From: a bacterium
Lineage (GTDB): Bacteria; Verrucomicrobiota; Verrucomicrobiia; Limisphaerales; UBA11358
Reading direction: 5' to 3'
Assembly (NCBI GenBank): GCA_021813325.1
Contig: JAKALA010000015.1
Span: forward strand, 1 to 64,000
Length of the DNA stretch: 64,000 nt
Positions 17,437-27,582 of the stretch are shown here, piece after piece. How positions within the stretch are numbered: the first letter of the stretch is position 1; each line of letters starts with the position of its first letter. The notes under the pieces are model-generated. The model had not been told where the DNA came from and ran no database searches. It was given only the letters and a program-made list of their open reading frames with translations. The position numbers and the translations under genes were made by a program.

Positions 17437-20400
17437 ATGAGTCGGCCCAATTGGAATTTTCCTTCTCCGCGACTGCGCAAACTCATCACTTGGCTGGTTG
17501 TTCTGATTGGGTTGTATGCGCTCATCGGCTTCCTGATCTTGCCACCCATCATCCGAAGCGTGGCCGCCAGGCAAATCGCCAAGCAACTGGGACGCGAGGT
17601 TTCCATCCAGTCCATCAAGATCAATCCGTTCGCGCTGTCCACGACGATTCGCGGTTTGCTGATCAAGGACAAAGATGGCCAGCCGTTCGTTTCTTGGGAT
17701 GAAGTTTATGTAAATTTCCAGCTTTCTTCTCTCTTTACTCACTCGCTGAATTTCTCGGAGATCAGCGCCATCAAACCCTGCGTTCGCGCGGAGATGCATC
17801 CGGATGGAACGTTTAATTTCTCCGACATTGTGGCGAAATTCCCGGCCAAGGAGTCACCCGCCACACCCAAGAAAGCAACGCGCCCCATCGCATTGCGCAT
17901 TGGCCACCTGCAAATCACCGGCCTCAAAGCGTATTATGCCGATTGCACCACGCGCACTCCGTTCAAACACACCTTCGGTCCGTTGTCCATCCGGCTGGAT
18001 GATTTCCGCACCGATCCGGACAATAAAAATCCCTACGCGTTTTCCGGCACCACGGATTCGGGCGAACGCATCTCCTGGAATGGCTATTTTTATCTCGATC
18101 CTTTGCGATCACACGGCGAATTGAAGCTGTTCAACCTGGCCATCAACAAATACGCCCCGCTTTACCAGGATCTGGTGAAATTTGAAATTCGCAACGGAAC
18201 CGTCGGTTTGGACATCCATTACCGGATTGATCTGAGTTCCACCAACCGCGTTTGTGAAGTGGACCACAGCGCCTTTGGCCTGCGCCATTTCCAGTTGGGA
18301 ATGCCGGGAGCCAGCAACAATATCATCGACCTGCCAGTCTTCACCCTCAACGGCGTCAACGCCGACATCCAGAACCGGCAGGCAACCGTGGATGCCATTC
18401 ACTTGGATGGAGCTAAAATAGATTTGCAACGCGGCCATGACGCCAGCATCAACGTCGTGGAAATGGCCCAGCCAAACACAACTTCCGCTAAGGCGTCCGG
18501 CGGGGTGCTCCTGCTGGCCAGCTCACTGACCAATGCCGTGGCCGCATTGCTGCAAAGCACCAACCAGTGGAGTGGTTTGATCCGTCAAATCGACCTCACA
18601 AACTGCGACGTGCATCTGGAAGATTCTGTGAATTCGCGTCCGGCCAAACTGGAGCTGTCAGACATTTCCCTGGAAGCCGGAAATCTTTCCAACCTTGCCG
18701 GCACCAATTTGACGGCGGCATTGTCGCTGCACTGGAACACCAATGGCTCGGTCAAACTGGCCGCGAAAGCCGCGTTGCAGCCGCTCAACGCGAAGGTTCA
18801 AATTGACCTGGACCGGCTCAACTTGAGCTCGCTGGATCCGTATCTCGAACCGAAACTGAATCTTTTCATTCTGGACAGCCAACTGAATTTCCACGGCCAG
18901 GTTCAAGTTCATGCCCGCAACCAAGACGAGCTGCCGGATGTGACATTCCAAGGCAGCACCAGCCTGGATCAGGTTCACACGGTTGACGGCGTGCTGGGAG
19001 AAGATTTGGTGAAGTGGCGCTCACTTGCCCTCAATCAAATCGATGCCAGCCTGAATCCACCGGCCATCGCCATCCAAAACATCATTCTGGACGATGCCTA
19101 TGCCCGGCTGATTATAGAGTCCAACAAAACCGTCAATCTCCTGAACGCGCTTCGCCTGACCACCCCCCATTCACCAGCCACCAATAGCGTCACTCTGGCA
19201 GGCCAGACGCCAGCGACAAATGCTCCCGCCCTGCCAAAGATTTCGATTGGCGCCATCATCGTCACCAACAGTGCCATCACCTTTGACGACCGCTCCATCG
19301 CCCCGCCCGTGAACTTGTCCGTTCAAGACATTGACACCACGGTCGCCGGACTTTCGAGCGAGCAGTTGCAACATGCCGATCTGAATTTATCCGCCAAAGT
19401 CGATGGGCTTGGCCCTATCGACATCAACGGCACGTTGAATCCATTCAGTGACCAGCAAACGAATGCCTTCAAGATTTCCTTCAAAGATGTGGATCTCACT
19501 CCCATCAGTCCGTATGTAGGCAAATTTGCCGGCTATCGTTTGGCCGAAGGCAAACTCAATTTGGACCTTGATTACGAAATCGTTGGCAAACGGCTGGATT
19601 CAAAAAATGTCATCACCTTGGATCAGTTTACGTTTGGTGAAAAGACCGACAGCCCGGAAGCCACTCATCTGCCGGTGCGGCTGGCCGTCGCCATCATGAA
19701 AGATCGCGCGGGCAAAATTGTGCTGGATGTGCCAGTGGAAGGCCGTTTGGACGACCCGCAATTTCGGATTCGCAAGGTCGTTCTCCGCGCCGTGGTAAAC
19801 ATTCTCGAAAAAGCCGCGACCTCGCCCTTCACCCTGCTGGGCGCGATTTTTGGCGGTGGCGGCCAGGAGCTCGCGGAACAGGATTTTGCCCTGGGCAGTG
19901 CCAGTCTGACTGCAACTGATTGCCAAAAATTGGATTCCCTAGCCAAAGGACTTTATGAGCGTCCCGGGCTTAATTTGGAAATTGTGGGAAGCGTTGATCC
20001 GACCGGCGATTTGGAAGGACTACAGCGGGCCGCGCTGGATCGGGAAATTCGCACCCGCATCTGGATGAAACTGCGCAAAACCGAGCAAGCCCCCAATTCC
20101 GCCAGCGATTTGGTCCTGAATGCCGACGACCGCGCGGAATGGATTGAAACCCTTTATAAGGAATCCGTCGCCGCCGGCAAAATCACGCCGGAATCAATTA
20201 CCGCCAACACCAATCTCGCCGCCTATGCCGCTCAGATTTCAACCCGCCCCAATGAAATCGAGAAAGGGGCTGCCCGCCTGATGAACCCCAGCAAACCTGC
20301 GGAAAAAATGTCACCACAAGCAGCCGGTTACCATACGAAACTGGTGCCGCCGCCTTCACCCATGGAAGCGGTTTTGCTCACCACCTACCCGGTCGCCGCC

Positions 20401-20544
20401 GGCGATTTGGATGCGCTGGCCACACGCCGCGCCAGGGCGGTTCAAGCTTACTTGCAAGGCAAAGGCAACGTGGCTGCGGCCCGTCTGTTTCTCAAGGACG
20501 CCCGCCGCAACGATGGCAGCCGCACTTTCCTGCAATTTCGCTAA
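17437..20544 (+). CDS. DUF748 family (AsmA-like) envelope protein
   Basis: A 1035-residue protein with one N-terminal transmembrane helix (about 18-38, WLVVLIGLYALIGFLILPPI). A long beta-rich periplasmic region follows, with the opening pattern of DUF748 proteins (LGREVSIQSIKINPFALSTT, then SAIKPCVRAEMHPDGTFNFS). AsmA/DUF748 proteins are proposed to bridge the two membranes and move lipids. The C-terminal third (LAKGLYERPGLNLEIVGSVD) is the characteristic end of this family. It is monocistronic and converges on the prepilin peptidase gene nine bases away. The lipid-transfer role is family knowledge, not shown here. Confidence 0.85.
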   Translation: MSRPNWNFPSPRLRKLITWLVVLIGLYALIGFLILPPIIRSVAARQIAKQLGREVSIQSIKINPFALSTTIRGLLIKDKDGQPFVSWDEVYVNFQLSSLFTHSLNFSEISAIKPCVRAEMHPDGTFNFSDIVAKFPAKESPATPKKATRPIALRIGHLQITGLKAYYADCTTRTPFKHTFGPLSIRLDDFRTDPDNKNPYAFSGTTDSGERISWNGYFYLDPLRSHGELKLFNLAINKYAPLYQDLVKFEIRNGTVGLDIHYRIDLSSTNRVCEVDHSAFGLRHFQLGMPGASNNIIDLPVFTLNGVNADIQNRQATVDAIHLDGAKIDLQRGHDASINVVEMAQPNTTSAKASGGVLLLASSLTNAVAALLQSTNQWSGLIRQIDLTNCDVHLEDSVNSRPAKLELSDISLEAGNLSNLAGTNLTAALSLHWNTNGSVKLAAKAALQPLNAKVQIDLDRLNLSSLDPYLEPKLNLFILDSQLNFHGQVQVHARNQDELPDVTFQGSTSLDQVHTVDGVLGEDLVKWRSLALNQIDASLNPPAIAIQNIILDDAYARLIIESNKTVNLLNALRLTTPHSPATNSVTLAGQTPATNAPALPKISIGAIIVTNSAITFDDRSIAPPVNLSVQDIDTTVAGLSSEQLQHADLNLSAKVDGLGPIDINGTLNPFSDQQTNAFKISFKDVDLTPISPYVGKFAGYRLAEGKLNLDLDYEIVGKRLDSKNVITLDQFTFGEKTDSPEATHLPVRLAVAIMKDRAGKIVLDVPVEGRLDDPQFRIRKVVLRAVVNILEKAATSPFTLLGAIFGGGGQELAEQDFALGSASLTATDCQKLDSLAKGLYERPGLNLEIVGSVDPTGDLEGLQRAALDREIRTRIWMKLRKTEQAPNSASDLVLNADDRAEWIETLYKESVAAGKITPESITANTNLAAYAAQISTRPNEIEKGAARLMNPSKPAEKMSPQAAGYHTKLVPPPSPMEAVLLTTYPVAAGDLDALATRRARAVQAYLQGKGNVAAARLFLKDARRNDGSRTFLQFR

Positions 20545-20553
20545 ACCACCGGC

Positions 20554-21666
20554 TTACGGGAAAAGCGCGTAGAAAAGTTTGTATCCACCAAACAACCAGA
20601 TCACCGCCGCCATGGCGATGTAAGGTCCGTATGGCATGCGTGAAGACCATTCACGCTTGCGGGCAATAATCAGGCTGATGCCAACCACCGAGCCGATCAG
20701 CGAACTGGCCAGCAGCGAAAACAATGCGCCCTGCCAGCCGATGAAGGCACCAATGGCCGCCATGAATTTCACATCACCCAGCCCCATCGCCTCGCGCGGC
20801 AACACAATTTCGGAACAGACCACCTCAAAACACGCCAAAGTTTCGGGGTCAATTTGCTCGTCATCAATCCTCAAAAGTTCCGGAGAAAGCTTCACCATCA
20901 CATCGCGGTATCCCCGGTCCACCAGTTCCACCGTTTTGGCCTGGAGCACAATCGAATCGGTTTTGCGATAAAAAATCTCCTCGTATGGCACGGTTTGATC
21001 CGGCAAACAAAGGGCGGTTTCGGTGAACACCAGCGTGGTTTCTCCCGGCAATTTGATTTTCTGCCGGCCGAACAACACTTTGCCCAGCCGCAACACGGCG
21101 TAAACCACGCCACCGCCAACGGCGATCCCGATGGCTCCACGCACAAGGCCTTCGCCAAAATTTCGGGCTTCATGCAACTGCGGCAGCAGGCAGGAAATGA
21201 TAAAGCCCGCCACCGCCCCGCCTAGCGTGATTTCATCCGGAATGATGAAGTGTTCAAAATCAATGAACGTGGCCACAATCAGTCCGGACAAAAAGAGGCA
21301 ATAGACCAGGGCCAGCCCGGCGGAATGGCGGCCAAATGCCAGCCAGCAGGCCAGAAACGCTAGGCCGGTCAACAATTCCACGGTGAAATAGCGGGCCGAA
21401 ATGCCGGCTCCGCAATTTTTGCAACGTCCGCGCAGCGCCAGCCACGTGATCAAGGGAATATTCAGATAAAATGGAATGGCATATTTGCAGTGCGGACAAT
21501 GTGACGGCGGCGAAACTACGCTCAGGCCCAACGGCATCCGATAAATGCAAACGTTTAAAAAACTGCCTACGATCGAACCAAAGGCAAAAAACACCAGCGA
21601 CCAGAAATGAAAGGGAACTGCCGACCAGTTTTGTGGATTGAAAATATTGTCAAACACCAGACTCAT
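20554..21666 (-). CDS. pilD: Prepilin leader peptidase / N-methyltransferase
   Basis: A 370-residue polytopic membrane aspartyl protease (A24 family) that cleaves and N-methylates prepilins. The N-terminal domain has GSFLNVCIYRMP and two zinc CxxC pairs (CPHC, CKNC). The catalytic aspartates are in FIDFEHFIIPDE and GLGDVKFMAAIG. Between these two motifs lies a soluble insertion of roughly 80 residues (VLFGRQKIKLPGETTLVFTE onward), making the protein longer than typical PilD (about 290). The ATG overlaps the aroE stop by four bases. A likely substrate is the pseudopilin at 1-742. Confidence 0.93.
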   Translation of the reverse strand: MSLVFDNIFNPQNWSAVPFHFWSLVFFAFGSIVGSFLNVCIYRMPLGLSVVSPPSHCPHCKYAIPFYLNIPLITWLALRGRCKNCGAGISARYFTVELLTGLAFLACWLAFGRHSAGLALVYCLFLSGLIVATFIDFEHFIIPDEITLGGAVAGFIISCLLPQLHEARNFGEGLVRGAIGIAVGGGVVYAVLRLGKVLFGRQKIKLPGETTLVFTETALCLPDQTVPYEEIFYRKTDSIVLQAKTVELVDRGYRDVMVKLSPELLRIDDEQIDPETLACFEVVCSEIVLPREAMGLGDVKFMAAIGAFIGWQGALFSLLASSLIGSVVGISLIIARKREWSSRMPYGPYIAMAAVIWLFGGYKLFYALFP

Positions 21667-22625
21667 GATTTCAAGGTTTCGCCGTAAACACTCATTTCAA
21701 CCGCCTCACGCATGATATTTAGCGGCGGCGTCTGCCCGGTCCAGATCTCAAAAGCCTTGGCGCCTTGATGCACCAACATGCCAATGCCATTGGCCGTCTG
21801 GCATGCTGAGTAGCCTTCAGCAGTAATTGATGCTGCTTTGGCTTCTCGCAAGAAAGCTGTTTCCGCTGGGCGATAGATCATATCAAACACGCGTTTTGGA
21901 CGGCGAGTTTTTAACCAATTCAGTTGGATGGGCAACGCATCATCTGGCTTCAATCCCAATGAGGTAGCGTTTACGACCAAATCAACAGGATCATGTGGAT
22001 ATCCTTCCGCAATTTTGTGATTTGCAATAAATTCAATCAATACAGAGGGGTTTTGCTCTTCAGTTTCCCGTTTCAATTGCAAAGCATTAGTTTCCGTCCG
22101 ATTGACCAAAAATAATTTAGAAATCCCTTCCTGCGCCAATCTAAGTGCCGTTGATTTTGCAGCCCCCCCAGCACCCAGCAAAAGAATCGCAGCCCCGTTT
22201 AGATCAGACCATTTGAAATCATCTTTTATAGTTCGAACAACCGCATCCGCATCGGTATTGAACCCAATCGCGCGCACTTTACCCGCAGCGTCAGGCTCAA
22301 ACTTGATGGTATTCACGGCCCCCCAGGTTTTGGCTGAGATGTCCAGTTCATCGACCATATCCATGGCCAGCAGCTTGTGCGGCACGGTGAGATTCAAGCC
22401 GGCAAAATTCATGGCCCGGGATCCTTCAATCGCGGCGCGCAGGTTTTTGGGGTCCACCTCAAAGGCGAGATAACGCCAGTTCAGCCCCAGCGCCGCAAAA
22501 GCCGCGTTGTGCATGGCTGGCGAAGCGGAATGCCGGATGGGCGACCCCAGCACCGCGCAGAGGCGCGTGGCGGCGTTGATCGGAGCTGGATGGCTTTGTG
22601 ACACGCGGAATTTATACGCGGCCAC
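21663..22625 (-). CDS. aroE: Shikimate dehydrogenase
   Basis: A 320-residue NADPH-dependent enzyme of the shikimate pathway. The substrate domain has VLGSPIRHSASPAMHNAAF and GLNLTVPHK with the catalytic Lys. The nucleotide domain has LLLGAGGAAKSTALRLA and the NRT motif for NADP. ANGIGMLVHQGAKAFEIWTG near the end is a family hallmark. The start may be GTG at 22625 or GTG at 22604; the first gives an extra N-terminal tail. The middle of the gene looks AT-richer than its neighbours. It is translationally coupled to pilD. Confidence 0.93.
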   Translation of the reverse strand: MAAYKFRVSQSHPAPINAATRLCAVLGSPIRHSASPAMHNAAFAALGLNWRYLAFEVDPKNLRAAIEGSRAMNFAGLNLTVPHKLLAMDMVDELDISAKTWGAVNTIKFEPDAAGKVRAIGFNTDADAVVRTIKDDFKWSDLNGAAILLLGAGGAAKSTALRLAQEGISKLFLVNRTETNALQLKRETEEQNPSVLIEFIANHKIAEGYPHDPVDLVVNATSLGLKPDDALPIQLNWLKTRRPKRVFDMIYRPAETAFLREAKAASITAEGYSACQTANGIGMLVHQGAKAFEIWTGQTPPLNIMREAVEMSVYGETLKS

Positions 22626-22802
22626 CGCACGGCTTCAAAGCGCAATTTCCGGGTTTGTTCTCTGGATGCAGGCGGGGCAAGTTCTCAACCGGCGAATTTT
22701 ACATTATTTTTGAGCCTTTGAGAACTGTCGGAAGTCTGATAACCTAGTGGTGAATTTCGAGGACGGTTTATCAACAAATCACAACCTTAAACTCTGAATT
22801 TT

Positions 22803-25800
22803 ATGTCTGAAACCAAGACGAACGCCCCCAAACGCGGTGGATGGCTCCGCAAACTGGTATGGATCGCCAGCATTCTGATGTTGTTGCTGGTGGTGGTTTA
22901 TTTCGTGGCCACCAGCTCGGGATTTTTGACCGGGTTCATTCTTCCCAAAGTCAGCAAGTCGCTCGGTGTTGACGTCACCCTGGCCAGCGCGGAAATCAGC
23001 CCCTTCAGCCGCGTGGCCTTGCAGGATCTCAAGGTTCAGCCGCCCGGGGGTGAGCCGCTGGTTACGGTCAAGGCAGTTAAAGCCAATTACAGTCTCTGGT
23101 CCATCATCGGAGGCAACATTGCCGTCTCGGAAGTGACAGTGGATTCGCCAACCGTCACGATCATCCTAAATGCTGACGGCACCTGCAACCTGGATGCCCT
23201 GACCAAATCTGGAACCAAGGCATCGAAACCAAGCGCGTCTTCGTCTACCTCGACAGCGAAACCGCTCCAAATCGACATCAAGAAAATTGCCCTGAACAAC
23301 GCCACCGTGCGGCTGGTAAAAAAATATGCGAATGGCAGCCAGGATGTCGTGGAAGTCTCCGGCCTGAATTTTTCCGTCACGGATTTAAAGAATGGCCAGA
23401 CTGGAAAAATTGCCGTGGCCGCCAGCATCGCCGTGCAAAAAGCCGCCCAAACCAATGCCGCAGCCGCCACCGTGCAGGCCGAGCTTGAGGGCGGTTTTGG
23501 TGTGGCTCTGACTTCCGATCTGAAGCCAGGTTCAGTCCAGGGCAAAACGACTTTTGCCATCAGCCAGGCAACCGGTCCATTGGCCGATCTCAATACGTTC
23601 GCCGCCACGTTGAACTGCAATTTGACGCCGACCGAGCTGAAAGAACTGGCCCTGCGCCTCACAAAAGGTGACGCCTCCTTGGGACAAATTGATGTCAGCG
23701 GTCCTTTCGATGCCGCCAAACTGGAAGGCAAATTAAAGCTGGAAATCACCGGCATCAATAAACAGGTCTTGAATCTGGCCGGCGCGGCGAGCGGCATGGA
23801 TTTTGGTTCCGCCACTTTTAATTGCACCAATGACATTGAAATTGCCAAAGGCGGGAAAGCGATTTCTCTCGATGGAAATTTCAACTTGGCCCAGCTTCAA
23901 GTGAAGCGGCAGAACCAGATTTCGCCGACGTTGGATTTACAGGCCGATTATGCCGTGAAGGTGGATCAAACCACTTCTTCCGCCGTGCTGCAAAAACTGA
24001 ATTTGAACGGCAGGGAGAACTCCAATCCGATGCTCCAGATGGGCCTGTCCGATCCCATGACGATTTCCTGGGGCAGCTCCAGCGGCACCGTCGGCGACGC
24101 CACACTCAATCTGCTCGTCACCAATCTGGACTTGGCGGACTGGAAGGCGTTTGCCGGCAACACCGCGCCCGGCGGCGTTTTGAATCTGGCAGTGAAACTG
24201 GTTTCGCAGCAGTCCGGCAAACAACTGGCGTTTGATGTGGACACGCATCTGGACAATATCACAACCGGCACCGGCAGCGCCGCCGTCAGCCAAGGCAACG
24301 TGCGCGTGCAGGTCAACGGCACGCTGGCGGACATGAAACAACTTCAACTGAACCTGTGCCAGGTGGACCTTACGCGGGCCGGACAGTCGCTCGGCAAAGT
24401 TTCGGTGAGCGGCGCGCTCAACACGGCGAGTCAGGAAGGCAAAATCAAGGTGGATATTTCCGGCATCAACAAGGACGCGTTGAACATTGCCGGCGCCGCC
24501 AGCGGTCTGGATTTTGGCACCACCACCGTCAATGGCAGCAATACCATCGAACTGGCCAAAAGCGGCAATTCGATTTCGCTTTCCGGCCAGTTGAACATTG
24601 CGAATCTTCAGGTCAAGCGGCAGAATCAGATTTCGCCCACGCTGAATTTGCACAGCGATTATGACGTGACGGTGGATCGCGCCGCATCCTCCGCCGTGCT
24701 GCAAACCTTCAACGTCTCGGGCACTGAGAATTCGCAAAACCTGCTGCAAATGGGCCTGTCCAGCCCGATGGCCATCGGATGGGGCACATCCGGCAACAAC
24801 GTGGGCGAAGCGAGGCTGAACCTGGTCGTGACCAATTTGAATTTGGCGGACTGGAAGGCGTTCGCCGGCGAGGCCGCGCCCGGAGGTGTCGTGAATGTGG
24901 CGCTGGAGCTCGATTCGCAAAAAGCCGGACAGCAGCTCAAGTTCAATCTGGATACGCATGTGGATCAGCTCACGACCGGCGCCGGAAATACCCGCGTCAA
25001 CCAGGGCGATTTGCGCGCCCAGCTTCAGGGCAGCGTGGCCAACCTGCAACAGATCAAGCTGGACAACTTGCACGTCGATTTGAGCCGCGCGGGAAAACTG
25101 GTCGCGTCCGTGGCGGGCAACGGAACCGTTGACAGCAAAACCCAGGACGCGGACCTCCAATTGGCCGTGCAGGCGGCGCTCGCCCAGTTGCTTCCGCTTC
25201 CCAGTAACAGTGCGACGAATTGCGGCCTGGCTTTCAAAGGCCACGTCACCAACCAGCAGAAAAAAATCACGATCGCCAGCGAAGTCGATTTGACGCCCAC
25301 CGACCGCGCCAAAAATGTCCTGCAACTTAACGGCAACGTGGATGTCAATAATACCGCCGCCATCTCAGGCAATTTCAAAGTGGCGGCGGATTCATTGGAT
25401 CTCACCGCGTATTACGATTTGTTGTCCAGCCTCAAACCCGCCGCGTCCAATAATCCAGCCAAGCCCGCCGCGACGCCGGCGCCAGCAGCCAACCCCAATC
25501 AGGAACCGGCGGCTGTGAATCTACCGCTTCAGAATTTCACCTTTGATCTGAACATCGGCCACCTGTTCCTGCGCGAAATCGACGTGGCCAACTGGCAGAC
25601 CACCGCAAAAATCGCCGGCAATCAGATCCATATCAATCCCTGCCAGTTGGCCATCAACGGCGCGCCCATAAAAGCTACCACGGACTTAAACTTGGGCGTT
25701 CCAGGTTACATCTACAATGTCGCCTTTAATGCCGACGCCATTCCGCTCACGCCACTGGTCAACAGTTTTGCCCCGGATCGCAAGGGACAATTGGCCGGCA

Positions 25801-26549
25801 CCACCACCATTGGCGCGCAGATCACAGGCGCGGGCATTACCGGCGCCAGTTTGCAAAAAAATCTTGCCGGCCAGTTCCTGTTCAACACCACCAACATGGA
25901 TCTGGCGATTCCCAACATTCGCCAGCCGGTTGTCACGACGATTGTCAACGCCATCATTGGCCTGCCCGAATTGATCGCCAACCCGGCGACCACCTTGGGC
26001 AACTTGCTGGGTGGAACCCACAAGAGCGGGTGGACGGATGCGCTCATGTCCTCACCGCTGGATGCGATCTCCATGCAGGCAAACATCGCCGATGGCAAAG
26101 TGAATCTGCAATCCGCCCTGGTTCAAAGTCCCGCGTTTCAAGCGATGGCTTCAGGCCAGATCGTCCTGGATAAAAACCTGACCAATTCCGCGATTGAAAT
26201 CCCGGTCAAAGCCACGTTGAGCCGCTCGCTGGGCAGCCAGATTGGCTTGGTGGATGCCAACACTCCCGCCAACGCGGCCTACGTTGCCCTCCCGGATTTC
26301 TTGACGGTGGAAGGCACGGTCGGCAATCCAAAGGAAAAATTAGACAAACTGGCCCTGGCGGGACTGGCGGTTAAAACCGGTGGCGGCATCGCGGAGAGAA
26401 TTGGTGGAGCGACGGGTTCGAAAATCGGATCGGCTCTGAGCGGCGTGGAAAGTTTGTTTGGCGGAAGCAAGAGCACCACGTCCACCAACGCGCCGGCCAA
26501 AACCAATTCGTCGCCAATCGGCGGCCTGCTCAATTTGTTCAAGAAATAG
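22803..26549 (+). CDS. Giant AsmA-like envelope protein with internal duplication
   Basis: A 1248-residue protein with a single N-terminal transmembrane helix (about 18-38) and a long beta-rich periplasmic body. The opening resembles AsmA/TamB-type proteins (VDVTLASAEISPFSRVALQD, then VTVDSPTVTIILNADGTCNL). The C-terminal part (PLVNSFAPDRKGQLAGTTTI... AMASGQIVLDKNLTNSAIEI) matches the AsmA C-terminal domain. The middle contains two copies of a 237-residue unit, each with QLQVKRQNQISPTL or LQVKRQNQISPTLNL and LADWKAFAG. A Pro/Ala linker lies near residues 880-900. A role in lipid transport or outer-membrane maintenance is family inference. Confidence 0.82.
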   Translation: MSETKTNAPKRGGWLRKLVWIASILMLLLVVVYFVATSSGFLTGFILPKVSKSLGVDVTLASAEISPFSRVALQDLKVQPPGGEPLVTVKAVKANYSLWSIIGGNIAVSEVTVDSPTVTIILNADGTCNLDALTKSGTKASKPSASSSTSTAKPLQIDIKKIALNNATVRLVKKYANGSQDVVEVSGLNFSVTDLKNGQTGKIAVAASIAVQKAAQTNAAAATVQAELEGGFGVALTSDLKPGSVQGKTTFAISQATGPLADLNTFAATLNCNLTPTELKELALRLTKGDASLGQIDVSGPFDAAKLEGKLKLEITGINKQVLNLAGAASGMDFGSATFNCTNDIEIAKGGKAISLDGNFNLAQLQVKRQNQISPTLDLQADYAVKVDQTTSSAVLQKLNLNGRENSNPMLQMGLSDPMTISWGSSSGTVGDATLNLLVTNLDLADWKAFAGNTAPGGVLNLAVKLVSQQSGKQLAFDVDTHLDNITTGTGSAAVSQGNVRVQVNGTLADMKQLQLNLCQVDLTRAGQSLGKVSVSGALNTASQEGKIKVDISGINKDALNIAGAASGLDFGTTTVNGSNTIELAKSGNSISLSGQLNIANLQVKRQNQISPTLNLHSDYDVTVDRAASSAVLQTFNVSGTENSQNLLQMGLSSPMAIGWGTSGNNVGEARLNLVVTNLNLADWKAFAGEAAPGGVVNVALELDSQKAGQQLKFNLDTHVDQLTTGAGNTRVNQGDLRAQLQGSVANLQQIKLDNLHVDLSRAGKLVASVAGNGTVDSKTQDADLQLAVQAALAQLLPLPSNSATNCGLAFKGHVTNQQKKITIASEVDLTPTDRAKNVLQLNGNVDVNNTAAISGNFKVAADSLDLTAYYDLLSSLKPAASNNPAKPAATPAPAANPNQEPAAVNLPLQNFTFDLNIGHLFLREIDVANWQTTAKIAGNQIHINPCQLAINGAPIKATTDLNLGVPGYIYNVAFNADAIPLTPLVNSFAPDRKGQLAGTTTIGAQITGAGITGASLQKNLAGQFLFNTTNMDLAIPNIRQPVVTTIVNAIIGLPELIANPATTLGNLLGGTHKSGWTDALMSSPLDAISMQANIADGKVNLQSALVQSPAFQAMASGQIVLDKNLTNSAIEIPVKATLSRSLGSQIGLVDANTPANAAYVALPDFLTVEGTVGNPKEKLDKLALAGLAVKTGGGIAERIGGATGSKIGSALSGVESLFGGSKSTTSTNAPAKTNSSPIGGLLNLFKK
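23688..25109 (+). repeat. Tandem 711-bp coding duplication in the AsmA-like gene
   Basis: Two consecutive units of 711 bp (237 codons) show strong similarity. CTGGAAGGCA at 23721 corresponds to CAGGAAGGCA at 24432. Both copies encode the blocks GINK..LN.AGAASG.DFG, VKRQNQISPTL and NL.LADWKAFAG. Unit edges are approximate. Confidence 0.8.
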
Positions 26550-26562
26550 GCGTTGCGCCGGC

Positions 26563-27273
26563 CTAGCCACGTGGCGGCAGCTTCAACTGGTCAGAAGAAA
26601 AAAGGACTATGACCTTGACGTTGAAGGCGCTGAAGAGGTCGCGAAAACGCGTTTCAATCATCTGCCTGGCATCGCTGATGGCCAGCGCCGAATCCGCGCT
26701 TCGTCGGGCCTGTTCCTTGAGTTGCAGCAAAATTTCCTGGTGATCCTCGGTGGTGATGCGGTTGATCAAGCCGCTTTCGGCCAGATAATAGGTCGGCGCG
26801 GCGTTCATGGCTTCCAGCGACAAAATCTTGGGTTGCGGGAGGACAATGGTTACGACTTGATTCGAGGGATCGAATAAAGCGGAAAATTTGGCCGCGAGAT
26901 CAAATCCAATTTTTGCCACGAACGTCTGCTCGGCGATGATGTGTTTGTTGCTGCCCAGATCCGTTTTGGAATAATCCACAATTTCGCGAATGTTCCGCCG
27001 CAGCACCGCCAACTCGGCAATGGGCGTGGCGTCGCAAACGGTCGAGGACGCCACGACATTCACCTGGGATTGAAAGATGGCATTGAACGCTTCCGCCGCC
27101 TTGCCCATGCCGTATTTACCCAACTCGGCGACGGTATCAACCCCGTGACTGGCAAGTTCGCCGATGGCCGAAGCCCCTTGCTGAACCGGACGCGCCACGT
27201 TCAAATAAACCACCACGCCAACGGTCAACGCCAGCAGGGAAAGGCCGATGAAAAAGGACAGAATTTTGTTCAT
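26563..27273 (-). CDS. Membrane-anchored DUF4230-like protein
   Basis: A 236-residue protein with an N-terminal transmembrane helix (ILSFFIGLSLLALTVGVVVY). A soluble region follows with the pattern SVVA-type entry, VAKIGFDLAAKF and VTIVLPQPKILSLE, as in DUF4230 proteins, then an amphipathic helical tail (KEQARRSADSALAISDARQM). The assignment to DUF4230 rests on this overall pattern and is moderate. It is convergent with the AsmA-like gene, 13 bases apart. Function unknown. Confidence 0.6.
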   Translation of the reverse strand: MNKILSFFIGLSLLALTVGVVVYLNVARPVQQGASAIGELASHGVDTVAELGKYGMGKAAEAFNAIFQSQVNVVASSTVCDATPIAELAVLRRNIREIVDYSKTDLGSNKHIIAEQTFVAKIGFDLAAKFSALFDPSNQVVTIVLPQPKILSLEAMNAAPTYYLAESGLINRITTEDHQEILLQLKEQARRSADSALAISDARQMIETRFRDLFSAFNVKVIVLFSSDQLKLPPRG

Positions 27274-27362
27274 AGGAACAACACAAACTGCCGTGAGCGA
27301 AACGGGGAGAATTTGATGAAGCCTGCCGACATCATTGGTCGCTTCCGGATATTAAAGTCTTT

Positions 27363-27572
27363 TCATGCCGCCAGCAAATCAGCCACCAACGGCTGGTTTT
27401 TCTTGAAACGGCTCACCCCGAGAATACTGAATCCGATGACTTTACCTTGCGCGTCCACACGTTCCATCACGGCATCATTGCCGGTGGCTTTTTCGTAACC
27501 GGCTGCCTCCGAAAACCTCACTTCAAGATAATCGGCTTCCGCATCAAACCAGACTTTTACTTTGTCGGCCAT
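27363..27572 (-). CDS. DUF2283 family small protein
   Basis: A 69-residue protein, MADKVKVWFDAEADYLEVRF at its start, matching the short DUF2283 fold (aspartate-rich YD..ADYL.V.F opening, then V..RVDAQGKVIGFSIL). The start at 27572 is chosen because AGGAG lies at 27580-27584 on the minus strand with good spacing. That ribosome site overlaps the end of the upstream AlbA-type gene, so translation is likely coupled. DUF2283 genes often occur near toxin-antitoxin-like loci; the function here is unknown. Confidence 0.75.
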   Translation of the reverse strand: MADKVKVWFDAEADYLEVRFSEAAGYEKATGNDAVMERVDAQGKVIGFSILGVSRFKKNQPLVADLLAA

Positions 27573-27582
27573 AAATCTTCTC

